DNA from: Paenibacillus naphthalenovorans
GTDB lineage: Bacteria > Bacillota > Bacilli > Paenibacillales > NBRC-103111
Reading direction: 5' to 3'
NCBI RefSeq assembly: GCF_900099895.1
Contig: NZ_FNDY01000022.1
Span: 1-64,000, forward strand
Length of the DNA: 64,000 nt
The position numbers and the translations under genes were made by a program. Position 1 is the first letter of the stretch; the number at the start of each line of letters is the position of its first letter. Positions 63,190 to 64,000 of this stretch are shown one piece after another. The notes beneath the pieces were generated by a model that was not told the origin of the DNA, did not search any database, and saw nothing but the letters and a program-made list of their open reading frames with translations.

Positions 63190-64000
63190 TTATCCTAACG
63201 TCAGCGGCTGATTTTCCTCGATCTCCTGACGGGCCAAGTCAATAGCCCGGGACAAATCCGCAATCAAATCGTCAACGTGTTCTATCCCGACGGAATAGCG
63301 CAGCAGCTTGTCATCCACGCCAATCCTGCGGCGGATTTCCTCGGGAATGTCCGCATGCGTTTGGACGGCCGGATACGTCATTAACGATTCGACCCCGCCC
63401 AAGCTTTCCGCGAACGCAATCAGCTTGATATGCCGCAGAATCGGCTCGACGTAGCGGGCATCTTTCAATTTGAAAGAAAAAATACCGCTGTTGCCCGAGG
63501 ACTGCTTGTTCTGAATATCATGACCCGGATGGTCCGGAAGCGCCGGATAATACACCGCTTCCACCTGCGGATGGGATTTCAGGAACGAGGCCACGGCCAG
63601 CGCGTTGGCTTGATGGCGCTCCATACGGATGGCCAGCGTCTTCATTCCCCGCATTAACAGCCAGCTGTCCTGCGGATTCAGCACCGCGCCGATGGAATTG
63701 TGCAGGAAGGCCATCTGCTCCGACAGCTCCTTGCCCTTAGTCACGATCAGTCCGGCAAGGACATCGTTATGGCCCCCGAGATATTTGGTCGCGCTGTGAA
63801 TGACGATGTCTGCGCCAAGCTCGATCGGCCGCTGGAAGAAAGGCGTCAGCAGCGTGTTGTCAACGATCGAAAGAATGCCTTTCTTTTTGGCCCAGGAACA
63901 CACAAGCTCCAGATCCGTAATCATCATGAGCGGATTCGTCGGCGTCTCGATCAGAATCGCTTTTGTGTTCGGCTTGATATTGGCTTCCAGCTCATCTAAA
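63190..64000 (-). CDS. Cys/Met metabolism PLP-dependent enzyme, 5' end outside window
   Basis: At least 270 aa are visible and the frame stays open to the edge (last bases encode LDELEANIKPNTKAILIETP, read inward). PLP lysine is in HSATKYLGGHND, with SIVDNTLLTPF before it and SLGGVESLMTYPAVQTHADI after it. This is the MetB/MetC/MetI group: cystathionine gamma-synthase, beta-lyase or O-acylhomoserine sulfhydrylase; which one is not decided from sequence alone. Followed by tandem terminators. Confidence 0.9.
   Translation of the reverse strand, partial: LDELEANIKPNTKAILIETPTNPLMMITDLELVCSWAKKKGILSIVDNTLLTPFFQRPIELGADIVIHSATKYLGGHNDVLAGLIVTKGKELSEQMAFLHNSIGAVLNPQDSWLLMRGMKTLAIRMERHQANALAVASFLKSHPQVEAVYYPALPDHPGHDIQNKQSSGNSGIFSFKLKDARYVEPILRHIKLIAFAESLGGVESLMTYPAVQTHADIPEEIRRRIGVDDKLLRYSVGIEHVDDLIADLSRAIDLARQEIEENQPLTLG

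Overview
The window is a stretch of core chromosome from a low-GC Gram-positive, endospore-forming bacterium. It most resembles Paenibacillus or a close relative in Paenibacillaceae. The pointers are an SLH-domain surface protein, sda, a ytxC-type sporulation gene beside thrS and dnaB-dnaI, yuiB/hemQ/ndh/yumC neighbours, split gcvPA/gcvPB, Firmicutes-type sdhCAB, a ydaO-type c-di-AMP riboswitch, a T-box, strong AAAGGAG ribosome-binding sites and many intrinsic terminators. I saw no rRNA, tRNA, CRISPR array, prophage or insertion sequence. The species cannot be fixed from the sequence alone.

Layout. 1-15 kb: ilvA, an SLH surface protein, a membrane-anchored FAD oxidoreductase, a YpmS-like gene with a DEAD-box helicase, then single-gene units (MOSC protein, alpha/beta hydrolase, DUF2573-like protein, SDR, cheX, Nudix, YdjM-like protein, namA, LLM flavin oxidoreductase, aldo/keto reductase). 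15-24 kb: a VanRS-like two-component system with a HAD phosphatase, a MarR/MFS efflux pair, a LysR regulator overlapping a PHP histidinol-phosphatase, a GDSL hydrolase and a glycine-rich basic protein. 24-35 kb: the opuA glycine betaine importer opposite its GbsR-type regulator, a PatB lyase, and the glycine cleavage genes gcvT-gcvPA-gcvPB behind a tandem glycine riboswitch with gcvH divergent. 35-46 kb: a CDF metal exporter, sdhCAB with a divergent LysR gene, and a ktrB-ktrA-ktrB potassium uptake operon under a c-di-AMP riboswitch. 44-64 kb: CPBP protease, uvrC, trxA, yqzM, dnaB-dnaI, yuiB, hemQ, ndh plus a small partner, yumC, sda, thrS with its T-box, ytxC, an L,D-transpeptidase, mqnC and a truncated Cys/Met PLP enzyme.

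How the genes fit together. Osmoadaptation is represented twice (betaine import and c-di-AMP-controlled K+ uptake). Respiration is represented by sdhCAB, type II NADH dehydrogenase under a Rex-like box, mqnC for menaquinone, and hemQ for heme. Replication and sporulation are linked by dnaB-dnaI, the small sda checkpoint gene preceded by DnaA boxes, and ytxC. Much of the novelty is in regulatory DNA: Rex, DnaA, GbsR, OmpR-type and MarR-type site candidates, a 41-bp palindrome before the metal exporter, and an orphan minus-strand terminator that may end a small RNA. I found no clear undescribed multi-gene system. The unusual ktrB-ktrA-ktrB gene order and the new intergenic elements are the best leads.
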